From: Daucus carota subsp. sativus
Lineage: Eukaryota > Streptophyta > Magnoliopsida > Apiales > Apiaceae
Reading direction: 5' to 3'
NCBI RefSeq assembly: GCF_001625215.2
Contig: NC_030386.2
Coordinates: 14,540,545-14,604,544, forward strand
Length of the DNA: 64,000 nt
Shown here one piece after another: positions 37,701 through 57,621 of this stretch. The notes beneath the pieces are model-generated. The model worked only from the letters and a program-made list of their open reading frames with translations, was not told the DNA's origin and ran no database searches. Every line of letters starts with the position of its first letter. Within the stretch, counting starts at the first letter, position 1. The position numbers and the translations under genes are program-made.

Positions 37701-39032
37701 ACTAGGTAATTGCAATTCGGATCCCCTGTCTTTCGTTCACAAAACGATATTATCATTATACTTTTGAAATATCAAATTGGACCCCATAACTTTATATTCC
37801 AAGAACAATATGCACCTCACTCCGTTAACTGCCGTTAAAATACTCTTTCCGTTTTTAGTTGTCACATTTAGTTTTGTACCGGTCAAATCAACCAAAACTT
37901 GACTAAAATTTATTGATATTTTAACAATTGATAAAATAAAAAATATATATCACCGGAAATAACTTTTAATCTACTTTAAGATGTAATTTTCAGTTTTTTA
38001 AAATAGTGAAAGAGTGACTCCTAATCTTTGGTCAAAAATTAGTCAATTTGACTAATAAAAACAGAAATGTGACAACTAAAAAGGGACTGAGGGAGTAGCA
38101 TATATACATTATTTTTTTATAAATGAGTTAATTCAATAATAAAAAACCATACGGCATCTACATAAACAGTCGCGTCGAACAAACAAAATACAGAAACAAT
38201 CACTGATTAATCCATTCTTCTTGGAGATAAAATCACGTGATTTGTTGAAGATGATATATACACATACTTCGCCACTTTCGCTTCCGCCACAATCAGTTTG
38301 AGCTATCGACTGAGAATGCAATCCCCTGACAATTTCTATTACTAAATCAAGCACCATGCTCACACAAACGGTGAGAATATAACAACTCACACAAATGGTG
38401 AGACAACAAAAAAAATAAAACCATTGACAACCTAACAACCAAATGCGTAAATGAAAAATTAGCTAAACCAACGCAATCCTTAGATCTGGAGAACAAACCC
38501 ACAAAGATAACTCGGACCACTTTCGAGGATAAAAACATCGGGAAGAACGAGAAATCCGTAGCTCCGTGGAATTGAGATCTAAGAAAAAAAGGCTAAATCG
38601 GAAAAGGCTTTGAATCCTTAGATCCGGAAAAACAAACTAAGGTTAAAAATGTTTTATTGAAAGAAGAAAGAAAACACGAAAGGGAAAGAAAATAAAAGAT
38701 TTTATTACATTTGATCACATGATTAATAAATATGAATTATTCTATTTTAAAAATCAAGAAATATGTATTTTCTATTAAAAGAAAATATATACTTATTAAA
38801 ATATCAATAAATTTCGGTGAAATTTTGGTCAATTTGACCGGAACAAAACCAAATGTAACAACTAAAAAAGGACGGAAGGAGTATTTTAACGGTAATTGTA
38901 AGAAGCTAATGGCAGTTAACGGAGGGGGTGCATATCGTTCTTGAAATATAAAGTTTTAGGGTTTGATTTGAGTTTTTAAAAGTATGGGTAAAATATCGTT
39001 TTTAAACGAAAGATAAGGGTTCAAATTTTAAT
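37701..39032. repeat. Large inverted repeat with a Stowaway-like MITE at the arm border
   Basis: The arms at about 37701-37842 and 38882-39032 are inverted copies sharing CTTTCGTT, AACGATAT, ACTTTATATT, AAGAAC.ATATGCACC and CCGTTAACTGCC. The spacer includes a complete TA-flanked MITE (37843-38095) next to the left arm and half of a related MITE next to the right arm. The middle (38100-38730) is non-coding; its minus-strand frames have no recognisable content. The outer arms resemble a foldback element. Confidence 0.65.
37843..38095. mobile_element. Stowaway-like MITE with TA target duplication
   Basis: The ends CTCTTTCCGTTTTTAGTTGT and, inverted, CTCCCTCAGTCCCTTTTTAG are flanked by TA on both sides. 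The inner part keeps inverted GTCAAAT/GGTCAA blocks. 253 bp with no coding. Confidence 0.8.
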
Positions 39033-39732
39033 TACCTCTACATTTATTTATAATAAACATTGTCTAATTAGAACGGTTCATGTTTGAACTCTAACTCCAG
39101 CAATTATATACGGTTCATGTTTGAACTCTAACTCGAGCAATTATATTTAAATGAATTGTAATCCTTATTTTTGATCCAAACACACTTAAATTATTTTTTT
39201 TATAGTATGCAACTTAAATTTATAATTCTTGCATGTTATACTCCCAAGCGCTTTTCTGTTAATAAATACATACTTTCATATTTTTTAAAATAAATAAATG
39301 AATTTTTTCTGAAAAATAAGGTAAGACAAACAAGACCATAAAAATACAAATAAGTAATGTTAACCGTAATTTTTCACGGAGAATCGAATTGGAATTATAA
39401 AAATGTAAGCATTACAAAATTTAGATAGCAAAATCTCATGATAAAAGTGGAGGTATCCATGTGTATTTGGACCAAAGTTAAGTATGACAAACCGTAATTA
39501 ACTCTGTTTAAATTTAAAATTTTATTTTCAAATATAATTTGTGACATTACACGAAAAATGAAGACGAATGTAGCCTTAATTTTTATCGCTTTTCAAATCT
39601 CAAATTTTATTATTATGATTGTGAATCAAAAAAATTAATTGAAGTTGTTGTTTGTAATTGTTTAATTGTACTCACATTTGTACCGTAAATTTTATAAACC
39701 TGATCCTTTTTATTCGAGGAGATTAAAAAACA
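39033..39732. other. Non-coding AT-rich region with a 37 bp tandem duplication
   Basis: Positions 39074-39110 and 39111-39147 are near-identical copies beginning CGGTTCATGTTTGAACTC. The remainder has no frames, RNA genes or clear element ends. Confidence 0.6.
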
Positions 39733-40030
39733 CTCGGATCTTAGGTACAAACGGGTGAGATTTTAGTAGGTAAATTAACGTCCTAAATGGTGAAGGAATC
39801 GTCGTATGCCTTGGAGGATAGATTGTTACGAGCCATACTTGTCATTCAGGTATACTTCAAAAGAAACTTGTCTAAAACTATCTATAGGCGGTAGGCGTCG
39901 AGTTATTGATGTGAGATGGATCCAGAAAAGGGTAGTTTCTAGTTATAATCTAGAAACGATTAATGTATATATTTTACAGAAACGTGAAATTAAGGTAGGC
40001 GATAAAGTAGCTGGAACACATGGACGTGTA
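39733..40030 (+). pseudogene. rpoB: Nuclear fragment of plastid rpoB (copy 1)
   Basis: The plus strand translates, with breaks, into the plastid RNA polymerase beta subunit around the block [21 protein letters not shown] and [15 protein letters not shown]. The left part matches the rpoB segment containing VGKL and [11 protein letters not shown] in shifted frames. There are several substitutions and frameshifts (for example before the TSKETC block), and the sequence leaves rpoB abruptly after GDKVAG. This is a nuclear insertion of plastid DNA (NUPT), about 300 bp. A second copy of the same segment is at 47435-47772. Confidence 0.85.
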
Positions 40031-40597
40031 ATATCTTGTTTAAGTTTAAATATTCATATAATATGATTTATGCAATGTGATAATGCTTATTAACTTCATA
40101 TATATTTAATAAATTATATATACCAACATATAATTGTAAGTTTTAATTTAAACTTGTATATTTTATAATATTTTGTTTATTTAGACTAAACGATAATTAT
40201 TGGAAAATTTGAAATAATAATGATATTTAATGTTAGTGGACCATATCCAGCTCATATTCCTTGGATTATAAACTACCAGGTTAAAAAATAGAAAATACGA
40301 TACTAGATCATTTTCTGTTCAGATCCGGATCTCAAATATCCAGGATCGGTTTATATCCGAATAAAATGATTGGGGGCCCAAATCTGGACAAGCTAAAAAT
40401 AATATGATCCGATACTTGAACACTGGGGTATCCGGTATCACCCGTATCATTTTAAAGCCCTACTCCCATCCCATTAATAATGATGGCTCGTCTGCATGCA
40501 CAAAAATCTTCACCAATCATTGTTTACACCTAAGTAAAAAGCGATTGTTAGTGTGTGCCCGGAAAAACCCTTATTATTATAATAGGGGGCACAAACA
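40031..40597. other. Non-coding region between rpoB fragment and transposon nest
   Basis: It contains short inverted GATCCGGAT / ATCCGGTATC blocks around 40320-40440, which may be the remains of a hAT-like end. No gene is seen. Confidence 0.35.
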
Positions 40598-40636
40598 GGG
40601 ATAGTTGTTGGAGTTGTCATTCAATATAATATACTA

Positions 40637-40871
40637 CTCCCTCCGTCCCAGCAGGAAGCTTACGTACACTGTTTGCACGCATTTTGAGGCTCTCGTAAAG
40701 TATAGTTCTATAATGTATTTTTAATTTTTTCATTTTTTGAATAAAAGTTTAAACGTCAAACTTTTTTTCGGAATTTTTTTCAAAAATAAATATATAATGT
40801 AAGTATACTTTATAGGAGCATTAAAATGCGTGCCAAAAAGTAACGTAAAGAACCTGGTGGGACGGAGGGAG
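40637..40871. mobile_element. Stowaway-like MITE, TA target duplication
   Basis: The ends CTCCCTCCGTCCCAGCAGG and, inverted, CTCCCTCCGTCCCACCAGG are flanked by TA. The inner inverted blocks ACGCATTTT / AAAATGCGT are characteristic of this family in plants. 235 bp, no coding. Confidence 0.9.
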
Positions 40872-40928
40872 TAATTTACTAAAAATTGAATTGCTTATAA
40901 AGAAAACACACTAGAATCCTGTTGGAGG

Positions 40929-41656
40929 TAGGGCTGCTCATGGGTTATTCAACCCGTTAGAATTAACCCAACCCAACTTTGTATTGGGCCGACCAAATCG
41001 ACCCATTCAAAATTATGGGTTAATTGGGTTGATTTTTAATTGGGTTGTTCATAATGAGTTGGGTCAAAATTTGGCTATTAAAAACCTTGAACCAACACAA
41101 CCCAGTCCAGTAATGAAGCTCAATCCATTTCATATCTGCTAAATTACAACAGCCCGATTTAAAACATGGATTAGAGTTATAAACTTCAAAGACATGCATA
41201 TCTTGTCGTCGCGTCCCCGTCCCCACCTGACTCAATCTTATTATCTTCTCGATCTTTAGCTTGAGCTGGTAACTGAATTAACCGGAGAGTATTGGTAATG
41301 CATACTAAAGTACTCAAGTGAGCTATTTAAACTAAACATTTCAATATGTTCCGCAACATAAAATTTAAAATACGTCTGTACATGGGAGGCAAACAACTAG
41401 CAAATTTAGGACATCTGTAATAATCATTCATATTAGCCATCGAGAATGTAGCATTCGTACTGTCATGATATGATTGCGACATGTTTTTACAACCCGACCA
41501 ACCCAACCCTAACCAACCCAACCATCAGACAATTAGTAAGGTTGGGTTTTTAATTTTTTTTAATGATTAATGGGTTAATATTTTATATCCCACATTAAAT
41601 GGATTGGGTCGCTTTAATGGTTGAAACTGGGCCGACCCAGCTCATGTGCAACCCTA
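40929..41656. mobile_element. Non-autonomous hAT element A (728 bp)
   Basis: The ends are TAGGGCTGCTCATGGGTT and, inverted, TAGGGTTGCACATGAGCTGG. Many AACCCAACCC / GGGTTGGGT motifs crowd both ends. Flanked by GTTGGAGG at 40921-40928 and 41657-41664. There is no transposase frame. Confidence 0.9.
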
Positions 41657-41664
41657 GTTGGAGG

Positions 41665-42575
41665 TAGGCCTGTAAATGGATCGGATATCCGATCCGACCT
41701 GATTCGATCCGTAGTTAAATAAATGGATATGGATCCTTATTAAAAAAATCCGATCTGCTAATAATCCGATCCGATAATAATCCGGTCCGATAAAGAATGG
41801 ATATGGATATGGTCAAATCCGATCTGTTAACGATCCGATCCGATTCATGCTTAACTATATTATATATTTTATATTATATTGTATTATAATATAATATATT
41901 ATTATTAATATATGAGTACATACAAAATAAAAATTTCTAAAGATACATGACAAAATCCTAAATCATATTTTCTTATAATCGATCTCCTAATTCTTGACAT
42001 AGCTCTCACTCTTGTTATCCGGTTACTCTGATAATCACTCTTTTTTTATGTATAGTGAGTATAAACATAGGAGCCGACTCTTCCACTTAAAACCTCCTCA
42101 ATCACCTGGTTTCGTATTTAAGACATATTTATCAATTTTAATCCTTATTAATAGAGGAGCAAATCATAATTTGCTTACTCTAAAAGTATTAAGCAACTTA
42201 TTTATTATTTTTCTATTTACTTGATAAATTCTGTGTTGAAGTTTTTATAGGAACAACCAACAAAGTTTTTATTAAATACTATTTTATTAGTTTTTTTTTA
42301 CCTATTACGCTAAAGTTTATGAATTAATATAGCTAGAAAATGTCACTTTTTTTGTATGGAAGTTAAAAAATTGTTCACGGAGAAAAAATATATTTCATAA
42401 TTTTTAGTGGATCGGGGCTCCGATCCGATTATCCATGATCCGAGTGGACCGGATATGGATTGACTTGTAAAATATCCGACTCCTGATCCGATCCGATTCG
42501 AATCCGACAAATTTAAATGGATTAGGATATGGATTTAGCTAGATCCGATCCAAATCCGATCCGTTTACAGGCCTA
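41665..42575. mobile_element. Non-autonomous hAT element B (911 bp), same target as element A
   Basis: The ends are TAGGCCTGTAAATGGATCGG and, inverted, TAGGCCTGTAAACGGATCGG. Subterminal regions repeat GATCCGATCC many times. Flanked by GTTGGAGG at 41657-41664 and 42576-42583, so it shares one target copy with element A. The inner 42010-42240 frame has no recognisable domain. Confidence 0.9.
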
Positions 42576-42592
42576 GTTGGAGGTGCTTGAAA

Positions 42593-42912
42593 AGCAAGTC
42601 CAACAATGTTTTAAGATAATATGTAAGATCAAAATTTAAGGCATATTTCAACAATGTCATAATGACCCCTTAAAATACAGGGACATCCAACAAGCGTTTG
42701 ATTTTTAAGACATCACTTTACATGTCCTGAATTATTTATTATCAATAAAAGATTAGTTTCTCTCCATTTTAAAACATATTTGACCTCTCATCCTTTTTGT
42801 TTCTGTCCTGTGCTATTTCAAATATATATTATTATTTTAATAAAACACAATTATAAAATATATTGTTGGAGTTCATTTACCCAAGTCATTTACTAAATCA
42901 CTTGGACACTAT

Positions 42913-42957
<45 letters not shown>

Positions 42958-44655
42958 TTTGTTAGGGATATTGTCGAACTTTTCCTAAGACTTCATTAGT
43001 ATATTATTAGAGTACTATTTCGTTTCCAATACCTCAAAAAAAAAATTTAAAAATTATTTTAGAATATTGTTGTATTTTGTAGAGAAGCGTCGTGGAGACC
43101 ATCATAATTATTTTTTTTCTTTTTTGTCATCGACACTCAAAATTTACATTTGGACCGTTTGAGTTAACTTCAAATAAATGACTTCTTACTTAAATCAAAG
43201 AAGTGGAATATAAATGAGAAATAATTAAGTTAATAAAATGTTTGGAAAAAAAAATAGAAACTATAAGAGAGAAGTTAGCTTTCTCAGTTTTTTAAAATAT
43301 TTTTACTTATTTACACAAACGAACGAAGAAAAACAGAATTGAGAAAAAAATAACTTCGCTCGAATAAACGGGGCCATTGATTAGAAAAATAGACAATAGA
43401 CCCCCATAATTCAAGTCCTGAACTGTCAAATAATAAAGCAAGACCGACATGTTGCTGTAGCATGTAGGAACACAAACCCAATTTTATTGTAAAATCCATA
43501 GATTCCTGGTGGATGCAGATTGCAGAGTCCAGGTCTTTCCCTTTCTCTCTTTTCCCCGCCCTGTATCTATCTATTTATATCTCCATCCTTTCCATTTTTT
43601 AATCTTCATAATTATCCATATATTATTCCTTATTCTCATCTCAAATTATAATTAATCGATTCAACGCTGGATGGTAATGTACGTGCCTGAATCTCATGAG
43701 CACGATCCTTCAATTTCGTATATTAGGTTTGTTCTTCGCCTTGTTATAAGCCCTAGAATGTTTCCAATTCGCGTGCTAAGTCCTTGAATTATTGCAATTT
43801 GCTTAGTTTATTCGATTATTACGAACATTTACATATAATTTATGGTGTTGGTAGCACTAGCTTCTCGCAAGTTTTAATATCTGAAAGAATGTTAGTATGT
43901 TACGACGCGTAGGATTATGATTGAATCGATGCCATTTACGACGAGCTGATTGTAGTTCTTCGTGTATTAGAATATCCAGAAGTAGTTCTAACCTGCTTCA
44001 AGATGTATAAGCCTGTAATTAGAACCAAGTGATTGCATGTCGTGGTCAATTTGTTTTCGTTAGCAGTCTTTAGTACCCGATGGCTCACAAGAGGTTTACA
44101 TCGTACACGTAGTAAATTATTATGTTACTTTGTAAGACATTGTCAAATGCAGGATAAAACGTCTTATGTTCATTGCTATTCAGTCTGTGCTATCAGGGAT
44201 TAGAATTTGTATGTAATATTATTTAAAACTGCAAAAATAAATAGATTCTAAAACATGGCAGTATGTTAAATTGAGCATTTAACTAATACAAGAGCACTTG
44301 ATATTGCTGACTAGGTTTTGTGTTTCACTTGGATGACTATAATATTTATCTGTGATGAACCATGTTTAATGGTATCTGCTATATGTGTTAGCAATTATGT
44401 ATTTTAAATAGTTAAGAATATATATAAGATACTTTAACTCTATACGTTTATGTAAAACCACATGGCGTAGCTGGTGAGTGGAAAAACAATATTCCTAAAG
44501 ATGTCTGCTAGATATTTTATATGGCTCGTTTTTACGTTCTTATTTATTCTTTCAGTTGCAGGACTACTAATTTAAGTTGAGATGTTCTCACTCTCCTGTA
44601 CCATAAGCTTCTGCAGTGACATGTGTCTTTTCGTGCTGTTTCAACGTTATCCGCT
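42593..44655 (+). promoter_or_regulatory. Degraded repeats, then promoter and 5' leader region of the RING-CH gene
   Basis: The left part (42593-43010) reads like an old GCAAGTCCAACA-type MITE with an (AT)n run at 42920-42951. A pyrimidine-rich stretch with TATTTATATC (about 43513-43585) suggests a core promoter. A leader exon may end near 43727 (ATTAG/GTTTGT) and a leader intron near 44556 (TTTCAG). A 14-codon upstream ORF starts at 44621 and overlaps the main start. Confidence 0.4.
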
Positions 44656-54205
<9,550 letters not shown>

Positions 54206-54935
54206 GCTCAAATCAAGCCTGATTGACATGTTTGGTATGAAACATTTTTATTATGTACAGATAAAATATAACACTGTATATTCTACATTATTGTATCATC
54301 ATCACCATTTCATATTCTATGTTAATTTGCATTTTGGTTATAATTCCTGTTTGTGAAAGAAACGTCATTGTGGCATTTACATGGGATAGTATGAATATGA
54401 ACACACCTGTTGTGTGTGGCTGATAAGTCTGATTCACAATTAAATACATGAACCTTTACTTTTTCTCAGATGAGGTAAGAGTAAGGTGGACACATTAGTT
54501 AAATGAGTTGTTTTATGGCAATAGAGCAATAGAGGATGAAGGTTAGACTAAGAGGCTCTAGGTGATGCAAATCAGTGTGGCATCAAAAGTATTCATCGTT
54601 AAAGTAGTAAGCTAAAGTGAGGTGTTTTTAGGCTTTACCTTCAAAAGTTCATCTGAAATACGGATGAAGCCAGAGTGTAGTTAACTAGTCTTTTAAGTAT
54701 ATCTAGCATGGTAAAAGTTGAGTGATGAAAGGCTGAACCCTTGGCTTGTTTGGATAGAAAGGTTGGATAAGAAGACTTCAAAAATAAATTAATTTTTTTT
54801 TTGTATAATGTTAGCAAGGTTACTAATTTATTATTAAGGAAAATACATTATTATTAAAATTATTTTTAAATGTAAATATTCTTACATGATGTGTGTGTGT
54901 AGTTTAGTAGTGAGTGTGTGTGTATATATATATGT
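54206..54935 (+). other. 3' region of the RING-CH gene and flank
   Basis: This holds the 3' UTR of the RING-CH gene. Beyond about 54500 I see nothing interpretable; the tail ends in GT/TA simple sequence. Confidence 0.4.
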
Positions 54936-55255
54936 ATGGTCTTACTCCAATATAAACCAAAATAATAAAATTTCTAAATTACATCTAAATATAGCACACA
55001 TGGTATGCAAGTTGATCGTTGGGAGATGAAGAAAATTACAGTGAAGTCAGATTTCAAAAAAAAAACTCACCAATTGACGGGAAAAATCAAATTTAAAACG
55101 GAGGGGATTATGTGGGATCACGTGTGAGTGAGTGTATTTTAATTGTGTGTGGTGACTTCCAGGAGCCATTTGATTAGATTCATCTAAGGGCGTAGATGAA
55201 GTTTGTAGTTTGTACTCTAATTTGGTTTGTATTTGAGTAATCGCATATATATATA
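54936..55255. mobile_element. Non-autonomous element, uninterrupted copy
   Basis: It starts ATGGTCTTACTCCAATATAAACC and ends GTAGTTTGTACTCTAATTTGG..TGAGTAATCG. An inverted copy of the same family, interrupted by a MITE, lies at about 56800-57480. No coding. Confidence 0.6.
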
Positions 55256-55260
55256 AATAA

Positions 55261-55304
<44 letters not shown>

Positions 55305-55747
55305 ACTTACTGTGTGTGTGTATAGAGTTAAGTTCTGTGGTGTAAACAAAAACATTGGAGTATTGGAGTAGAGAATTGGAAGAAATATAATCTAGTCATA
55401 TAAATTTAAATTTTTTTTTGTCTTACAATATTTGTAAACATTCGACGACCTACAGATTATGTTCTACGATATAAACATTGTAATCAGAACGTAGGACAAT
55501 TACTTTTATAAATCACAGAACACTATATTCTGCAATATAACTAATAAGCAGAACATGAATTTTAATACTTGTTAAAGTTGAAAAATAATATTGATTGATT
55601 GATAATTTTGTTTAAAATAACTTATAAATGATGAATTACATAAAAATTTGGATAATGAAAGATATTATTTTTGATTAAACTAAAAAATTATAACTCGTAC
55701 TCCAGTACTCCGATGTTTTTGTCTACTCCATAGAACTTAACACACTT

Positions 55748-55807
<60 letters not shown>
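55256..55807. repeat. AT-rich sequence between microsatellites
   Basis: Bounded by (AT)n at 55257-55300 and (CT)n(AT)n at 55744-55809. The inner part has near-inverted ends: TAGAGTTAAGTTCTGTGGTGT on the left pairs with a TCCATAGAACTTAACACAC inverse on the right, so it is probably another small MITE. Confidence 0.45.
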
Positions 55808-55811
<4 letters not shown>

Positions 55812-56756
55812 GCTTAGAGCAAGTCCAAGAGATGCCCTATATCATGTCCTAAGTTATAATTTAGGGCAATTGATGAAAAAACTTGATCCAACAGTGTCCT
55901 ACTGATGCCTTATATCACTAGGACAAACTCCTCAAGCCCTATTTTTGGGGCACATCTCTCCTTGCCCTATTCTATTTTTTATTATAAATTCTCATGAACA
56001 CTCTCATTCTCTCTCTACTTTATGTTATGCTTTAATGATGAAAGAGAGTTTTTAATAATAAAATATTATACATATTGTGAGAATAAGGCACATTGTTGGA
56101 GTTCAATTTAGTAAAACATGTCCTAAATCACTAGGACATGATATTTTATATTATATTTAGGGCTTTCACTAGGACACTCTTGGACTTGCTCTTACTCCAC
56201 TAGAAACTAAATTAGCCTAGAAACTAGAAACTAGTCCTTGGACAGTTTTTCACCACTGTTTTTAACCACAGAAATCACTCATTTGTATATCAAAAATCAT
56301 TATTTTATAGATGCAAAATCTGACAAATATAAATATATAAATACACATATAGACAACGTATATCATCATCATCTTTAATCATACTGCATTGATGAAACTC
56401 CTAGCATCATTACGAACCCCTTCCACTATTGCCGCCGTCACCTACAACCACGATTTGTCTATCACCATTTATCATTGTAACTTGCCCTACTAACGACTAT
56501 CTACCATCACCACACACCTCATCCCGTCATTTGCTACCATCAGGGACCTCCTACAACTATAATTGATCATCAATAATTGACCACCAATATTAATCATAAG
56601 TAAATATTCTCAATTATCAAAAATAAAAACTGATGATTTCACTGCATAAAATAGTGATTAACAGCACAAAAATTAGTGATTTCTGTAGTTATAAATAGTG
56701 ATCGTATGAGTGGTTTCTAGTTTCTAGAATAACATTGGTTTCTATTTGATCACTTG

Positions 56757-56762
<6 letters not shown>
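55808..56762 (-). mobile_element. Non-autonomous element, copy B (inverted), split by a Tourist-like MITE
   Basis: Read on the minus strand it repeats copy A (48848-49416) almost end to end, from GCAAGTGATCAAATAGAAACC to CTAGTGGAGTAA. The MITE at 55817-56191 is inserted at a TTA near its end. Copy A shows the same place uninterrupted. Confidence 0.75.
55817..56191. mobile_element. Tourist-like MITE, TTA target duplication
   Basis: The ends GAGCAAGTCCAAGAGATGCCC and, inverted, GAGCAAGTCCAAGAGTGTCC are flanked by TTA on each side. 375 bp, no coding. Confidence 0.88.
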
Positions 56763-56798
<36 letters not shown>

Positions 56799-56799
56799 C

Positions 56800-57480
56800 A
56801 AGTGCTCAAATACAAATAACTTAGTGTATAAACTACAAACCTCAATATAAACCCTTGGATGAATCTAATTAAAGAGCATCTTCAATGCGACAGACCATTT
56901 CCCATATTTTTTATCCCACCAAGATGACACATAAGCACGGACTGGGATTTAGAAAAATGTTGCCAAGTCCCTGCAACATAAAGGAGCCCGTATTATTCAA
57001 CAAGTCCGTACTGCATGCATACGTTTAATATTAAAATAAGTGAATAATATAGGAAGAGTGTCTAAAATAATATTTAAAGGACATCAGGTAAGTAACCGGT
57101 CCTGGCCACCATGGTGGGCATGGCCATTAGTTAGTTTGTTTATACAATGGTAAAAGAAAAAATAAATGTTGGCCAAGTCTTTTCACGAGTCTCGGGGAAG
57201 GAGTTGGGCTTCCATTGGAGCTGCTCTAACGGCCCCGCAGGGGCAACCACACACAAATCAAATACACCCTCTCACACACAATCCCACCTAATCTCCTCCA
57301 TTATTAATTTGATTTTCACTTCAATTGGTAAACTTTTTTCAAAATCCAACTTCACTGAATTTTTATTCATCTCCCAACAATCAATTTGCATACTATATGC
57401 GCTATATTTCAATTTGATTTAGAGATTTTTTTATTTTAGTTTGTAATTTGTACTCTAAGAAGGTTTGTACTAGAGTAAGA
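56800..57480 (-). mobile_element. Inverted relative of the 54936-55255 element, split by a MITE
   Basis: The left part (AAACTACAAACCTCAATATAAACC, GGATGAATCTAAT) and right part (ACCACACACAAATCAAATACACC, TTTGTACTCTAA) are inverted matches to the 54936-55255 copy. A MITE with GAGCA ends (56874-57226) separates them. Confidence 0.6.
56874..57226. mobile_element. Tourist-like MITE inside the preceding element
   Basis: The ends GAGCATCTTCAATG and, inverted, GAGCAGCTCCAATG; flanks AAA and TAA fit a TAA duplication with one change. No recognisable coding region. Confidence 0.65.
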
Positions 57481-57621
57481 CACTATATATATATATATGA
57501 GTTAATGACACTTTGTAACCCCTAAGTTTGCTCCAAATCGCAGTTTAGTACCTAAACTTTAAAACGTGTCAATATGCACCATAAACTTAACATTCCCGTG
57601 CAAGTTGTAACCCCTAGTCAC

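Larger units (their letters stand above)
40598..42592. mobile_element. Remnant of a Tourist-like MITE hosting three later insertions
   Basis: The stretches 40598-40634, 40874-40928 and 42576-42592 join into the right half of the MITE at 19602-19983: GGATAGTTGTTGGAGTT.CCATTCAATATAAT, then TTGAATTG.TTAT, then CTAGA and the end TTGGAGGTGCTTG. The left half is missing. Inserted in it are a Stowaway-like MITE (40637-40871) and two hAT-type elements (40929-41656, 41665-42575). Confidence 0.7.

Noticed and set aside
38133..38538. Two overlapping minus-strand frames between the inverted arms
   Set aside because: Cys/Val-rich translations without motifs; more likely chance frames in repeat DNA.
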